DNA of 21,797 nt from JBOGXA01 sp050694175 (GTDB taxonomy: Bacteria > Actinomycetota > CADDZG01 > WHSQ01), in assembly GCA_050694175.1 (NCBI GenBank), contig JBOGXA010000029.1:1-21797 (forward strand), read 5' to 3'. The translations under genes and the position numbers were made by a program. How positions within the stretch are numbered: the first letter of the stretch is position 1; each line of letters starts with the position of its first letter. The notes under the pieces were generated by a model. The model saw nothing but the letters and a program-made list of their open reading frames with translations, had not been told where the DNA came from and made no database searches. Positions 1 through 7,160 of the stretch are shown piece by piece.

Positions 1-1
1 G

Positions 2-67
2 TCCAAGAAGGCGCTACGCGAAGCGGTGTCCGACCCACGCACTGTGCACGGTTCGGTCGGGCAGTAG
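2..67 (+). CDS. C-terminal tail of an unidentified gene (partial)
   Basis: An open frame enters from the left edge and gives 21 residues ending VSDPRTVHGSVGQ before a TAG at 65-67. It converges on the minus-strand ureohydrolase gene, whose stop lies only 6 bases further on. The tail is too short to assign to a family. That it is coding rests on the open frame and on the tight convergent fit; it could be chance. Confidence 0.35.
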   Translation, partial: SKKALREAVSDPRTVHGSVGQ

Positions 68-73
68 GGGGCG

Positions 74-1063
74 CTAACCGGGATTCTCAGGGCGCTGCGG
101 CGCGCCCGAGCGCCGCAGCGCGAGTCCGGTGAGCGCCTCGAGGACAACTCGGTGAGCGGCCATCGCCGTGATGCCGGAATGATCGTACGGAGGTGATACT
201 TCGACGATCTCTATGCCGACGAGATCGTGCGCTGCTGCGAGATGCCGCACGGCCCGCAAGAGCTCGCGCGTGCTCATTCCACCCGGTTCGGCCGTGCCGG
301 TTCCGGGTGCGAACGCGGGATCCAGCACGTCGATGTCCACGGACAGGTAGAACCCCGACGAGTTCGAGATCTCAGAGTCGACAGCTGCGACCACGGCGTC
401 GATGCCGTTCTCGGTGATCTCCTCCATTCGATGCCATCGCACACCGGCCCGACGCGCCCACTCGAACTCCTCAGGGAACGGCCAGTAACCGCGCAAGCCG
501 ACTTGAACGAGGCGGTCACCGGTGATGATCCCCTCGTCCACGAGATGGCGAAACGGCGTGCCATGTGCCCGTTCGACGCCCCAATTCTCGGTGGCGGTAT
601 CTGCGTGCGTGTCGAACTGAACCACCGCGAGATCGCCCGTCTCGAAGCGCTCCGCGACGGCAGATATGTTTGGATACGCAACGGAGTGGTCTCCTCCGAG
701 GACGACCGGCACTGCAGAAGCGTCGAGAACGTTTCCCACGGCAGCGCGAATTGCCCGGTGGCTCGCGCCTCCGTCGCCGGGGACAACCTCGGCGTCACCG
801 TGATCGACGATGCTCAGTTCTTCGAACGGATCGATTCCGACGTCCATGTGCCACATCCGGGGACTACCGCCCGCGTCGTACCCGGCCCGGATCGCGGCCG
901 GCCCAAAGCGCGCGCCCGGCCGATAGGTGACGAAATCGTCCATCGGGGCACCGAGGATGACGACGTCTGCGCCCGCGAGCTCGGTTGGGTCGAGCACAAG
1001 CGGGAGCTTCTGGAACGTGGCTCCACCCGCATACGCGGGCTCCCATTCACGGCTGACCTTCAC
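74..1063 (-). CDS. Agmatinase/arginase-family ureohydrolase
   Basis: A 329-residue ureohydrolase, the usual length for the family, which uses a binuclear manganese centre to hydrolyse guanidino groups and release urea. The metal-binding motifs are visible: GGDHS (residues 123-127), FDTHADT (150-156, with D151, H153 and D155) and SVDIDVLDP (241-249, with D243 and D245). The usual DAHxD reads DTHAD here, a mild variation. The reading frame stays open far upstream, but the start is placed at the GTG whose last two bases form the stop of the upstream aminotransferase (GTGA), which implies translational coupling. The substrate (agmatine, guanidinobutyrate, guanidinopropionate or another guanidino compound) cannot be told from the motifs. 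It is the last gene of a four-gene operon. Confidence 0.9.
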   Translation of the reverse strand: MKVSREWEPAYAGGATFQKLPLVLDPTELAGADVVILGAPMDDFVTYRPGARFGPAAIRAGYDAGGSPRMWHMDVGIDPFEELSIVDHGDAEVVPGDGGASHRAIRAAVGNVLDASAVPVVLGGDHSVAYPNISAVAERFETGDLAVVQFDTHADTATENWGVERAHGTPFRHLVDEGIITGDRLVQVGLRGYWPFPEEFEWARRAGVRWHRMEEITENGIDAVVAAVDSEISNSSGFYLSVDIDVLDPAFAPGTGTAEPGGMSTRELLRAVRHLAAAHDLVGIEIVEVSPPYDHSGITAMAAHRVVLEALTGLALRRSGAPQRPENPG

Positions 1064-2106
1064 CTGGCCAACGCCTTCAACGCGGCATCGACGTCGGCGG
1101 GGGTGTTGTAGAGGTGAAAGGAGGCCCGCAGCCGACCGCCTCGCACAGACGCGACGATACCGGCCGACTCCAAGCGCTCGGCCGCTCCCTCGAGATCGAG
1201 TGAGACGATTGCCGAGTCTCCGTCGGGCAGCTCCATCCCGGCCCGGAACCGATTGGCCAGGCCGACATTGTGCTCGTGGATTCGATCGATCCCAACCGAC
1301 TCCAGCAACTCGAGAGCCGGTTGGGTGCCGACCCATGAGAACCACGCCGGCGAGATGTCGAGCCTCCGGGCCGACCCCGCCAGCCGCAGGGGAGGCCCGT
1401 AGTACGAGTCGTGGACGCTGGCGCCTGCGTACCAGCCGGCGGCGGCGGGACGAACGAGGTCGAGCCGCTCGGGTCCCACGGTCATGAACGCCGTGCCGCG
1501 CGGAGACAGCAGCCACTTGTAGGCCGCGCATGCGAGGAAGTCGACATTCGACGCATCGATGGGAAGCCAGCCGCACGATTGAGTTGCATCGACGAACACC
1601 TGGGTTCCGCACCGGTGCGCGGCACGAGCGATCTCGTCGATTGGAGCGACTTCGCCCGTAGCCGACTGAACGGAGCTGATTGCAACGAGTGTTATCGACT
1701 CATCGATTGCATCGAGCAGGTCGCGGCCGTCAACGAGTCGAACTTCGATCTTGCGATCGGCGTGAACCATCCATGGGAACAGGTTCGACGTGAACTCGAC
1801 GTCGGGCACAAGCACGATGCTGCCCTCGGGCAACGACGCGGCCACGAGTCCCGCGAACGCGGACACGGTCGAGCCGATGGCGACATTGTGGATGTCGGTC
1901 CCAACGAGCCTGGCGAACGCGGCCCGGGCCCCCGTCACCGACTCGTCCCAGACGCGAAACGAGGTTCGCCCCGCGCGCCAGCCCTCGATAGCTTCCTGGA
2001 GCGCATCCCAGGCCACCTGTGGCGGGAGCCCGTACGTCGCCGTATTCAGATAGACGACCTCGGGATCCCATTGCTCGCGAACGGACGCGATATCCATGGC
2101 CCGCAT
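1060..2106 (-). CDS. Class V aminotransferase (PLP-dependent, cysteine desulfurase/epimerase-like)
   Basis: A 348-residue fold-type I PLP enzyme of the class V group, which includes cysteine desulfurases, isopenicillin-N epimerase-like proteins and kynureninase-like enzymes. The N-terminal YLNTATYGLPP segment (residues 19-29) is typical. D173 and Q176 in FVDATQSCGW would contact the cofactor, and K197 in AAYKWLLSPRG is the probable Schiff-base lysine. No conserved cysteine loop of the NifS/IscS type is seen, so an aminotransferase, lyase or epimerase role is likelier than sulfur transfer. A second ATG three codons in (2097) is an alternative start. It begins 18 bases after the GNAT-like gene and overlaps the ureohydrolase by GTGA, so the three are probably co-translated. 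The substrate is unknown. Confidence 0.85.
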   Translation of the reverse strand: MRAMDIASVREQWDPEVVYLNTATYGLPPQVAWDALQEAIEGWRAGRTSFRVWDESVTGARAAFARLVGTDIHNVAIGSTVSAFAGLVAASLPEGSIVLVPDVEFTSNLFPWMVHADRKIEVRLVDGRDLLDAIDESITLVAISSVQSATGEVAPIDEIARAAHRCGTQVFVDATQSCGWLPIDASNVDFLACAAYKWLLSPRGTAFMTVGPERLDLVRPAAAGWYAGASVHDSYYGPPLRLAGSARRLDISPAWFSWVGTQPALELLESVGIDRIHEHNVGLANRFRAGMELPDGDSAIVSLDLEGAAERLESAGIVASVRGGRLRASFHLYNTPADVDAALKALAR

Positions 2107-2124
2107 TCTCGCATCGAGTCCTGA

Positions 2125-2877
2125 CTAGCCCGGCCCCACTTTGTGGGCGATCCACACGTTGGGCTCCCAGTAGGTGCCCTTGTCCCCATCGACATCGATT
2201 GCGACCGGCGCCAGCCCCTTCGGGAAGACGTAGTCGCCGGTCTCCGGAAAAGCCATCTGCGTCCACAGCTCCCACTCGGCTACGGTGCCGGTGATGATCA
2301 ATGAGTGGGGCTCGGGTTTGACGATCTCGGCCCCCATTCTGTGATGCACCCTTATCCACGGATCGAAGGGGAGCCCGTCGTCTCTCGTCCACTGCACGTA
2401 ACGGTCGATCGGCGTCAGCGGGTAGCGGTCCTTCCAACTAGGTCGGACCGGCGCGATCAGCTTCGTGAGTCCGTGTTGGGCCGCGAGGTCGCGCATTGCC
2501 TCGAGCATCGTCGTGCTCAGTTGCCGCGCCTGATGACGAGGAGGGATCTCGACCGCGAGGGCCGACAGCGTGTCCGCCCGGCCCCCGCCCCGTTTCATCT
2601 CGAACCCCTCGACGACCAGGCCGTCGATCCCGCCCGGCAACCCACCGGCCGAACCATCCCACCGGCAGGGGATCGAGTGCCCTTCGGCCACGACCTCGCC
2701 GCTCTCATCGTCGTACAGAACGAACTGGTAATCGGGGAACTCGTCGTACAGGGAATCCCAATACTCGTTCATGACGTCGCCGTGGACGTTGTACTCGGGC
2801 CACACGCCCTCGAAAACACCGTCGTTTCCGTCGCGCAGGCCAGAGTCGGCGCTGTAGGTGACTGTTCGAAGGCTCAT
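2125..2877 (-). CDS. GNAT-like N-acetyltransferase (degenerate acetyl-CoA motif)
   Basis: A 250-residue soluble protein. The middle section, a beta strand LSALAVEIPP followed by RHQARQLSTTMLEAMRDLAAQHGL (split around residues 105-135), has the layout of GNAT motif A: a strand, then a basic pyrophosphate-binding turn, then a helix. The glycines of the usual Q/RxxGxG/A turn are not kept, so acetyl-CoA use is inferred. The C-terminal half (YPLTPIDRYVQW, then FDPWIRVHHRMGAEIV) has the appearance of actinobacterial GNAT-like proteins annotated only as hypothetical. It sits 9 bases after the acyltransferase stop and 18 bases before the aminotransferase, in the same operon. A role in modifying a small molecule made by the operon is possible but unproven. 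Confidence 0.6.
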   Translation of the reverse strand: MSLRTVTYSADSGLRDGNDGVFEGVWPEYNVHGDVMNEYWDSLYDEFPDYQFVLYDDESGEVVAEGHSIPCRWDGSAGGLPGGIDGLVVEGFEMKRGGGRADTLSALAVEIPPRHQARQLSTTMLEAMRDLAAQHGLTKLIAPVRPSWKDRYPLTPIDRYVQWTRDDGLPFDPWIRVHHRMGAEIVKPEPHSLIITGTVAEWELWTQMAFPETGDYVFPKGLAPVAIDVDGDKGTYWEPNVWIAHKVGPG

Positions 2878-2886
2878 GAGCCGAGA

Positions 2887-4221
2887 CTACGAGAGTGCGG
2901 CGTCCTCGCGTCGCGATGCTGTCAGGAGAGCCACGCCCGCACCCACCAAGGCCGCATTCGACAGTGGTCCGGCGAGTGCCAGGGCGTTGCCGAAGCCCGC
3001 GGTCGCGAACCCGGAGATCCCTCCCACCAGACATGCCAGCCCGGCCGCAGCTCGGACGAACGAGCTGTTGCGGAGGTCCCGACGAGGACGGGTTCGCGGT
3101 CTTTCGTAGCGCGCGCAGACTGCAATGAATGGGATGAGCAACACCACGAGTAGTCCCAGCCACACGGGGCGCAGGGTCCACCACTCGGCGGTCCCACCGG
3201 CCGGCTGCGGGAATCCCAGCGGATACAGGGCCACAACGCCTACCAACAGAGCGGTCAGGTGCCACAGGAACACCGTCATGATCATGGAGTTGGCGCCGAT
3301 GACAACATGCCACGCGCGTTGCCGCTGGAGCAGCTTCGAGATGTGATCGCGAGCCAGCATCGCGGCGCCGATCAGCCAGATGCTCAGGGCGATGATGCAG
3401 ACGCTAGGCGGATCGTTGTTCGACACGCGCCCGTCGGCGACGCCAACCATGCTGGGCGAATAGGGACCGAGTGTGATCAACGCGATGAGGCCGGACAGAC
3501 CGGCAACCGTCATCAGGGCGAGCCGCGACCGGGTCCACCGAGTTAGCGTGCCGTCCGCGTAGAAGAAGCCGATCTGGTGGGCGAACAGCCACACGAAGGC
3601 GAAGTTGAGGTATCCGACGAACGGGAGATCGACCGTGATGCGAAGGAAGTCCACCACCGCCGCGGCGGCGGTCATGGCCAGCGGAACCCGCATTCCGTGC
3701 CGGCGATGCAGCCACAACATCGCCGGCGCTAGGCCGACGACTACGAGATACACGGCGATGAACCAAAGCGGCTTGGCGATGATGGCGAGGGCGGGCTGAA
3801 GACGGTCCGCGGTGGCCGGAGCTGCGATCTCCAGGGCGACGGCCGCGCTCAGCCAGAAGCCGATGAAGATCGCCGACGGCCTCATGAGCCTGTCGACGCG
3901 CCCGGAGATGAAGTCGAAATAGGTGCCTCCGCGCCGTTTGATGGCGCGCCACGAGGTGAGGTTTGAGAACCCCCCGACGAAGAAGAACAGGGGCATGACC
4001 TGAAGCACCCATGTCGCCAGCCACGCCCACGGCACCACCTCCAGCGCGCTGTCACCGGAGAGTCTCGTGCCGTCGAAGTACACGATCGCCACCAGCCAGT
4101 GCCCGAACACAACTACCGCGATACTGAACGCCCTGAGAAAGTCGACGTAGCGATCTCTTGTTGCGGGGGTGGCGGCCGCCATGGCGGCGATGGAATCTGC
4201 GGAACCCTGTGAGTGCGACAT
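2887..4221 (-). CDS. Acyltransferase family 3 integral membrane protein
   Basis: A 444-residue polytopic membrane protein. The N-terminus has the acyltransferase-3 hallmark RDRYVDFLRAFSIAVVVFGH (about residues 22-41), with the conserved arginine and histidine around the first membrane helix, followed by PLFFFVGGFSN and then FISGRVDRLMRP on the next cytoplasmic loop. Roughly ten hydrophobic segments follow. The family moves acyl groups from cytoplasmic donors to sugars, lipids or peptides at the outer membrane face. An AGGAGAAAG ribosome site sits directly before the ATG. It is the first gene of the minus-strand operon and diverges from the sensor kinase across 169 bases that contain a perfect inverted repeat. 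The acyl acceptor cannot be predicted. Confidence 0.88.
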   Translation of the reverse strand: MSHSQGSADSIAAMAAATPATRDRYVDFLRAFSIAVVVFGHWLVAIVYFDGTRLSGDSALEVVPWAWLATWVLQVMPLFFFVGGFSNLTSWRAIKRRGGTYFDFISGRVDRLMRPSAIFIGFWLSAAVALEIAAPATADRLQPALAIIAKPLWFIAVYLVVVGLAPAMLWLHRRHGMRVPLAMTAAAAVVDFLRITVDLPFVGYLNFAFVWLFAHQIGFFYADGTLTRWTRSRLALMTVAGLSGLIALITLGPYSPSMVGVADGRVSNNDPPSVCIIALSIWLIGAAMLARDHISKLLQRQRAWHVVIGANSMIMTVFLWHLTALLVGVVALYPLGFPQPAGGTAEWWTLRPVWLGLLVVLLIPFIAVCARYERPRTRPRRDLRNSSFVRAAAGLACLVGGISGFATAGFGNALALAGPLSNAALVGAGVALLTASRREDAALS

Positions 4222-4307
4222 CTTTCTCCTGCCTCAATCGTCTGACCTCATCATCGAGGGGAGGGGCGCGGCGATGTAGACGAGAAAGGTCCGTTTCGGA
4301 GACGGAG

Positions 4308-4332
4308 AAGTACCCAATTTCTCTGGGTACTT
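4308..4332. promoter_or_regulatory. Inverted repeat, candidate response-regulator operator (site 1)
   Basis: Perfect 9-bp arms AAGTACCCA and TGGGTACTT are separated by 7 bases. The repeat lies in the divergent region between the acyltransferase start (4221) and the kinase start (4391). A related, less perfect copy occurs at 6291-6316, before the lipid operon. Repeated placement at two promoter regions next to a LuxR-type regulator suggests a binding site for that regulator. This is inference, not shown. Confidence 0.6.
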
Positions 4333-4390
4333 CCGGCAAGGATGTGGGGGACGCTTCCATGCTGTGGCAGAGCGTGTAAATCTTGAGTGA

Positions 4391-5614
4391 ATGAGTCGGC
4401 ATGCAGGGGAAGCGGGTGCCCAGGCACCCGAAAGGTCGCGCAGGACGCTCATCCGAGGCGTTCTCGTTTTCAGATGGGTATCGCTCGGATGGATGTCGAT
4501 CATCGCATTCACCGATGCGGGCGATTTCCGCCGGGAGGCTCTTGCGTGGGCCTCGATTGGGCTGGCCGGGGCATGGACGGCGTGGCTGACCGTCGCCGCC
4601 CCCCGATGGGACCGGCCGACACTTGGGCTCGATCTGGCGATCTGTAGCTGGCTGGTTGTCGCGTCGGGCCTGGTCGTCTTCGAGGGTGAGATCGTGAGCG
4701 GCCGGCCGTTCTTCGCCACCGGCTACCCGTTGACGGCGGCCCTGTCGTGGGGCGTCCGCCACGGACCGAAGGGCGGCCTCGCGGCCGGTGGGGTTCTGGG
4801 ACTTGCCCTGATCATGTCGCGACCTCTGAACGGCGTCTCGCTCGGCGACCTGCCGGGCCACGAATTGCGCGATCTCATCGGGGGGGTAATCAACTATCTC
4901 GTCGCCGGCGGAGCGGTCGGCTTCGTGTCCTTGCTGCTGGTCCGTTCCGCGGACGCTCTTCAGCGTGCCACCGACGAGCTCGTTCGTGAGCGCGAGCGCG
5001 CCGCTCGATTCGCCGAGCGCGAATCACTTGCCCGCCAGATCCACGACTCCGTCCTCCAGGCTTTGGCCCTGATCCACAAGCGGGGCCGCGCGCTGTCTCG
5101 GATGGACCCCGTGCCGGGGGCCGGAGTGGCCGAGCTCGGCCGGATCGCCGAGAAGCAAGAGGAGGAGCTCAGAAGCCTGATACTGCGCGAGCCCGAGACC
5201 ACTCCCGCCGGGCGAGCATCGCTGCGCTCGGAACTCGAGGCCGCGGCGCGCGCGCTCGACGGAATCGACGTGTCGGTCAGTTGCGTTGGGCCCATCTGGC
5301 TCGAGCGCAGGGTCGCAGACGAGCTGAGCGCGGCCGTCCGCCAGGCGCTGGCCAACGTGATCGAACACGCCGGAGCTTCGAGGGCGGCCGTGTTCGCCGA
5401 GCAGGATCAGGGAAGAATTCTCGTCACCGTCCGAGACGACGGGAGGGGTTTCGAATACGACGAGGTCGCACTGCGTGCAAACGGAAAGGCGGGCATCCTG
5501 AAGAGCATGAAGGGGAGGGTCGAGGATCTTGGTGGATCGATGGTGGTGACGAGCTCCACGGGACGAGGAACCGAGGTCGAGTTCCTGGTTCCCCTAGGGC
5601 CGGCCGGGAGATGA
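4391..5614 (+). CDS. Sensor histidine kinase, HisKA_3 type with membrane-embedded sensor
   Basis: A 407-residue kinase. About five or six hydrophobic segments occupy residues 22-184 with very short loops, so it probably senses the membrane itself or a membrane partner. A charged helical linker (about 185-212) leads to the dimerisation/phosphoacceptor box ESLARQIHDSVLQ, with the predicted phosphorylated His at 218. The ATPase part shows the N box QALANVIEHAG (N322) and the G1 box DDGRGF (349-354). This is the DesK/MacS/LiaS-like architecture, often tied to membrane state or envelope stress. No clear ribosome site precedes the ATG. An AT-rich TAAATC about nine bases upstream could be a -10 box for a nearly leaderless mRNA. 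The stop overlaps the regulator start by ATGA. Confidence 0.92.
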   Translation: MSRHAGEAGAQAPERSRRTLIRGVLVFRWVSLGWMSIIAFTDAGDFRREALAWASIGLAGAWTAWLTVAAPRWDRPTLGLDLAICSWLVVASGLVVFEGEIVSGRPFFATGYPLTAALSWGVRHGPKGGLAAGGVLGLALIMSRPLNGVSLGDLPGHELRDLIGGVINYLVAGGAVGFVSLLLVRSADALQRATDELVRERERAARFAERESLARQIHDSVLQALALIHKRGRALSRMDPVPGAGVAELGRIAEKQEEELRSLILREPETTPAGRASLRSELEAAARALDGIDVSVSCVGPIWLERRVADELSAAVRQALANVIEHAGASRAAVFAEQDQGRILVTVRDDGRGFEYDEVALRANGKAGILKSMKGRVEDLGGSMVVTSSTGRGTEVEFLVPLGPAGR

Positions 5615-6261
5615 GCGACCCGATCCGCGTCATGGTCGTCGACGACCACCCTGTGTGGCGAGACGGCGTGCGCTCGGACCTGGAGTCCGCCGGTTATACG
5701 GTCGTGGGAGAGGCCGCCGACGGCCGCGAGGCGATCGCGCTGGCTCGCGACTGCATGCCCGAGGTCATCCTCATGGACCTGCAACTGCCCCACGTCGCGG
5801 GGGTCGAAGCCACCAGGCGCATCATCGAGGAGACACCGCACGTGAAGGTGCTTGTGCTGTCGGCCTCGGCGGAGGAGAAGGACGTCTTCGAGGCAGTCAA
5901 GGCCGGGGCCGCCGGTTACCTCCTCAAGAGCTCGACGTCCGACGAGCTGGTAGCCGCGATCGCTCGTGTCCGGGATGGCGAGCCGGTGTTCACCGCGTCG
6001 CTCGCCGGGCTGGTGCTCGACGAGTTTCGGCGGATCGCCACCAAGTCCGCCGGGGAGCCGGAGCTCACGCCGCGCGAGAACGAGGTCCTCGTTTATGTAG
6101 CCAAGGGGTACACGTACAAGGAGATCGGGGAGAAGCTCTTCATTTCTACGAAGACGGTCCAGAACCACGTTCAGAACATCCTCACAAAGCTGCAACTGCG
6201 AAAGCGTTATGAGCTGATGCGGTACGCGCTCCAACGCGGCCTCGACCAGATCCCCGAGTAA
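5611..6261 (+). CDS. NarL/LuxR-family response regulator
   Basis: A 216-residue regulator with a receiver domain (about 1-120) and a LuxR-type helix-turn-helix (about 150-212). The acidic pocket is D11/D12, the phosphoacceptor is D56 in LMDLQLP, and the conserved lysine is K106 in YLLKSS. The DNA-binding part begins LTPRENEVLVYVAKGYTYKE and continues with ISTKTVQNHVQNIL as the recognition region. It overlaps the kinase stop by ATGA and is surely its partner. Two similar inverted repeats, one before the kinase gene and one just after this gene and before the lipid operon, are the best candidate targets, implying autoregulation and control of the downstream genes. Confidence 0.95.
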   Translation: MSDPIRVMVVDDHPVWRDGVRSDLESAGYTVVGEAADGREAIALARDCMPEVILMDLQLPHVAGVEATRRIIEETPHVKVLVLSASAEEKDVFEAVKAGAAGYLLKSSTSDELVAAIARVRDGEPVFTASLAGLVLDEFRRIATKSAGEPELTPRENEVLVYVAKGYTYKEIGEKLFISTKTVQNHVQNILTKLQLRKRYELMRYALQRGLDQIPE

Positions 6262-6290
6262 AGCAGACAGAGTTCCGGCTCAATTTCTGG

Positions 6291-6316
6291 AAGTACCCAC
6301 GCAAAGTTGAGTAGTT
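6291..6316. promoter_or_regulatory. Imperfect inverted repeat, candidate response-regulator operator (site 2)
   Basis: The left arm AAGTACCCA is identical to that of the site at 4308-4332. The right arm TGAGTAGTT is a degenerate match after an 8-base spacer. It lies 30 bases after the regulator stop and about 100 bases before the start of the 42-aa membrane peptide, the usual place for an activator or repressor site. Its function is inferred from the shared sequence and position. Confidence 0.5.
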
Positions 6317-6414
6317 GTTCCCTCGTTGAAGGGCGCTTTCTCGTCTACCGCCGCGCTCGCTTCCTACCGACGATGGACCTGTCATTGATCGATCCATTCG
6401 GAAGGGAGACGGAC

Positions 6415-6543
6415 ATGAAGGTGAGGAAGTCGGTCATTTGGGGGGTCGGCATCATCGCGGCCGCCGCGGTGATCACCTGGGTCTTGGCGATCGGCTGGGT
6501 CGTGCTGATGCTCACCTTCGGCTTCGGAGGCCGGTGGGGATGA
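6415..6543 (+). CDS. 42-aa single-span membrane peptide
   Basis: A very short gene with a good GGGAG ribosome site 7-11 bases upstream of the ATG. The frame is open upstream, but only this start has a ribosome site. The product is MKVRKS, then a continuous hydrophobic stretch of about 28 residues with alanine-rich and valine/leucine-rich halves, then GFGGRWG. The positive-inside rule places the N-terminus in the cytoplasm. Its stop overlaps the next start by ATGA, so it should be translated together with the phosphatidyltransferase. It resembles no family I recognise. It could be a subunit or regulator of the lipid enzymes, or a signal to the membrane-sensing kinase encoded just upstream. Confidence 0.65.
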   Translation: MKVRKSVIWGVGIIAAAAVITWVLAIGWVVLMLTFGFGGRWG

Positions 6544-7160
6544 AGGGTCTTTACGCCGCCAAGCCATGGTTTGTTCGCCGTCTGCACAGGATCGAGGACG
6601 GGCTCGTCGCCAGGAGAGTCTCTCCGGATGCGCTGACGCTTGCCGCGGTTGCGGTAAGCGTCTGTTGCGGACTGCTGCTGGCTCTCGGCGGAGTTTTCGA
6701 CAAGCCGGCGCTGTGGCTCCTGGTGCCTCCGCTCGGGCTTGTACGTCTGGCGCTGAATGCTCTCGACGGTTCGATCGCCCGTCGTTCGAGGAGCGCCTCC
6801 CCTTTCGGCGAGGTGGTGAACGAGATGGGTGATCGCATTTCGGATGTGGTCGTCATCGGTTCTCTCGCCTTGGTCGTCACCCCATCCCTCGCCCTCGGCG
6901 CGCTGGCGATCACAATGCTATCGAGCGCTGCCGGGCTGCTCGGTACCGTGGTCATCGGCGAGCGCCTGTCCACCGGTCCGATGGGAAAGGCGGATCGTGT
7001 CGTTGCGCTCGGCCTCGGCGCTCTCGTTGCCGGAGTGTCCGGCTCGACCGTTCCGCTCATCGTGGCCCTCTGGGTCGTTCTGGCAGGAGCCGCAATCACA
7101 GTGACGGTCCGCGTTCTGACACTTCGCAATCGAACGAGGGAGCGATTCGATGTTCGCTAA
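6540..7160 (+). CDS. CDP-alcohol phosphatidyltransferase, YnbA-like
   Basis: A 206-residue integral membrane enzyme with about five or six helices. It carries the CDP-alcohol phosphatidyltransferase signature: D76-G77, A80-R81, G90, D98 and D102 (NALDGSIARR, then FGEVVNEMGDRISD). The third canonical aspartate, four residues after the glycine, is asparagine (N94). As I recall, E. coli YnbA has the same NExGDxxSD pattern and also a GPxGKxDR segment like the one here (146-153), so this is probably a conserved subfamily rather than a damaged enzyme. The family transfers a phosphatidyl group from CDP-diacylglycerol to an alcohol; the alcohol is unknown. It overlaps the peptide upstream by ATGA and the CdsA-like gene downstream by 11 bases. 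Confidence 0.88.
   Translation: MKGLYAAKPWFVRRLHRIEDGLVARRVSPDALTLAAVAVSVCCGLLLALGGVFDKPALWLLVPPLGLVRLALNALDGSIARRSRSASPFGEVVNEMGDRISDVVVIGSLALVVTPSLALGALAITMLSSAAGLLGTVVIGERLSTGPMGKADRVVALGLGALVAGVSGSTVPLIVALWVVLAGAAITVTVRVLTLRNRTRERFDVR

Noticed and set aside
227..1111. Long plus-strand frame opposite the ureohydrolase gene
   Set aside because: An antisense shadow caused by high GC at third codon positions; no domain, no ribosome site.
1064..1612. N-terminal extension of the ureohydrolase frame to 512 residues
   Set aside because: The extension lies wholly inside the aminotransferase gene in another frame, is arginine-rich and has no family match. The GTG at 1063 with GTGA coupling gives the normal family length.
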